Below are positions 7,360 to 8,530 of a stretch of DNA of 8,530 nucleotides, one piece after another (the stretch's first letter is position 1; each line of letters opens with the position of its first letter). The stretch is from positions 1 to 8,530 of the forward strand of contig CAMPIG010000193.1 of the NCBI GenBank assembly GCA_946886255.1, written 5' to 3'. Position numbers and translations under genes: made by a program. The notes beneath the pieces were generated by a model. The model did no database searches and was not told where the DNA came from. It saw nothing but the letters and a program-made list of their open reading frames with translations. This stretch comes from an uncultured Cellvibrio sp. Its GTDB lineage: Bacteria > Pseudomonadota > Gammaproteobacteria > Pseudomonadales > Cellvibrionaceae.

Positions 7360-7626
7360 TTATTGCTCGACTTGCTCTTCTTCGCCTTCCAGCTCTCCCG
7401 CTGCATTCAGCAGAGGTACACGCACAGCGCGAGAAGGTACAACGGTGGAGATGGCGTGCTTGTAAACCATTTGGCTCACAGTGTTTTTCAACAGCACTAC
7501 AAACTGATCAAATGACTCAACCTGACCTTGCAACTTGATGCCATTTACCAGGTAAATGGATACAGGTACACGCTCCTTTCTCAGGACGTTCAGGTAAGGG
7601 TCTTGTAAACTATGCCCTTTTGACAT
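7360..7626 (-). CDS. hfq: Hfq, RNA chaperone of the Sm family
   Basis: Hfq forms a ring of six subunits that pairs small regulatory RNAs with mRNAs. The 88 residues contain the whole Sm core (about 7-68), nearly identical to the E. coli protein: Q8-D9, F42, Y25, I30-K31 of the distal face, and YKH (55-57) of the proximal face. On the rim E. coli has R16-R17-E-R19; here it is R16-K17-E-R19, a mild change. The tail after the core is short (about 20 residues) and strongly acidic (six Glu among residues 77-88), unlike the long, histidine- and asparagine-rich tail of E. coli. An ATG with GGAG 7 bases upstream fixes the start. The 111 bp between miaA and hfq has no promoter I would trust, so transcription probably also comes from within or before miaA. 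Confidence 0.98.
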   Translation of the reverse strand: MSKGHSLQDPYLNVLRKERVPVSIYLVNGIKLQGQVESFDQFVVLLKNTVSQMVYKHAISTVVPSRAVRVPLLNAAGELEGEEEQVEQ

Positions 7627-7737
7627 GTTTATTCTCCAATTATGTAAATAACAAGATTACCCACCTAAGTCTTCCGATACAGCATGGAAGGGGGTGGAAC
7701 AAAGTATGAAAATCTGACTAGGGTTCTCACGGGGCTA

Positions 7738-8530
7738 TTATATGGCTGCGTCAGTTATAAAATTCAAGGCGTAACCCACAATTTCTTCACGTGAGAGCGA
7801 AATACCGTTTTCCCGCTCGGTATACAACCAGTATAGATCAGGCCAACCGCGCAACCAGGTAAATTGTCGTTTGGCTAACTGGCGTGTCGCGATGATACCG
7901 CGCTCGACCATTTCCTCCCTGGTTAAGTCACCATCCAGATATTCCCACACCTGACGATACCCTACCGCACGTATGGCCGGTAAATCAGGGTGCAAATCCT
8001 CGCGTCGATGCAGACGTGTGACCTCCTCAACCAACCCTTGTTCCAGCATTTTGTGGAACCGTGTCGCAATCCGTTGATGCAGTGGCTTTCGATCACGGGG
8101 AGCGATTGCAATTTGAGTCACGCGATAACGTTCAGTAAAGGGAACATCGGCATCGCGCTGTTGCTCTTGACGCAATACTGACATGGTTTTACCACTGACG
8201 CGGTAAACCTCTAACGCACGGCTCAATCGCTGGGAGTGATTCGGGTGAATCTCTGCGGCAGTTTCCGGGTCGACCTGCGCCAGCTGCGCGTGAATATACG
8301 GCCAACCGTATTGGGTCGCCTCTTGCTCAATCGTCGCCCTGACCTGCGGATCTGCCGGGGGCATTTCTGCCAGACCATCGAGCAACGCCTTGAAATAGAG
8401 CATCGTGCCGCCGACCAATAATGGAATTTTTCCTTCAGCAACAATCGCCGCTATTTCACGCTCCGCATCTTCACAAAAATCAGCGACGGAATAGGGCTCG
8501 GCGGGATCGCGAATGTCAATCAAGCGGTGC
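7738..8530 (-). CDS. miaA: tRNA dimethylallyltransferase, 5' end outside the window
   Basis: MiaA transfers a dimethylallyl group to N6 of A37 in tRNAs that read codons starting with U, the first step toward ms2i6A, which steadies codon pairing. The 263 visible residues cover roughly the last four fifths of the protein. The visible start [18 protein letters not shown] matches a segment about 65-70 residues into E. coli MiaA, so the ATP-binding loop lies beyond the right edge. Recognisable parts, counted from the first visible codon, are [14 protein letters not shown] (37-50), [20 protein letters not shown] (95-114), [12 protein letters not shown] (187-198) and [15 protein letters not shown] (215-229), which lines the tRNA and diphosphate site. 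A TTG at 8521-8523 is internal, not the start, since homologous sequence continues upstream of it. The gene ends normally 111 bp before hfq, the usual neighbour in gammaproteobacteria. Confidence 0.96.
   Translation of the reverse strand, partial: HRLIDIRDPAEPYSVADFCEDAEREIAAIVAEGKIPLLVGGTMLYFKALLDGLAEMPPADPQVRATIEQEATQYGWPYIHAQLAQVDPETAAEIHPNHSQRLSRALEVYRVSGKTMSVLRQEQQRDADVPFTERYRVTQIAIAPRDRKPLHQRIATRFHKMLEQGLVEEVTRLHRREDLHPDLPAIRAVGYRQVWEYLDGDLTREEMVERGIIATRQLAKRQFTWLRGWPDLYWLYTERENGISLSREEIVGYALNFITDAAI

Noticed and set aside
7627..7737. A promoter or terminator in the miaA-hfq gap
   Set aside because: CATACT and CATAAT hexamers occur but lack -35 partners, and the CATAAT lies too near the ribosome site. 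The only hairpin (CTTCC/GGAAG) is 5 bp with a 10-base loop and no T-run.
8521..8523. TTG as the start of miaA
   Set aside because: The two codons before it encode His-Arg, which continue the MiaA homology, so the gene is simply cut by the window edge.

Overview
The window reads as a conserved gammaproteobacterial housekeeping block, all of it on the minus strand. From the right edge leftward the order is miaA (5' end cut off), hfq, hflX, hflK, hflC, a small DUF2065 membrane protein (YjeT-like), hisZ and purA. An AT-rich non-coding stretch of about 500 bp follows, and then the start of a TonB-dependent outer-membrane receptor that runs off the left edge. The order miaA-hfq-hflX-hflK-hflC-DUF2065-hisZ-purA is what I know from pseudomonads and related gammaproteobacteria. 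Enterics have the same series without hisZ. Together with the carbohydrate-type receptor and its LacI-like operator, this suggests a Cellvibrio/Saccharophagus-like marine or soil bacterium. That placement is an inference, and a species cannot be named from this window.

Right part (about 3909-8530): miaA modifies tRNA, hfq is the sRNA chaperone, hflX is a ribosome-splitting GTPase, and hflK and hflC form the membrane complex that controls the FtsH protease. hfq and hflX are 17 bp apart. hflK and hflC share a TAATG stop/start. The hflX-hflK gap is 120 bp and contains a perfect TATAAT, so hflKC may have its own promoter. A strong intrinsic terminator follows hflC.

Middle part (1022-3785): the DUF2065 protein, HisZ (regulatory subunit of ATP phosphoribosyltransferase, histidine pathway) and PurA (adenylosuccinate synthetase, AMP branch of purine synthesis) form a second group beyond that terminator. 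A good sigma70-like promoter sits immediately before the terminator hairpin, so this group could be transcribed from a start located inside the hairpin. A second strong hairpin terminator ends purA.

Left part (1-1021): the non-coding stretch holds several short inverted repeats of unknown meaning. It also holds a perfect 14-bp palindrome (TGACAGCGCTGTCA) that overlaps a consensus -35 box upstream of the receptor gene. This is the clearest regulatory signal in the window. I found no CRISPR array, insertion sequence, rRNA, tRNA or obviously novel system; the window is mostly ordinary core genome.
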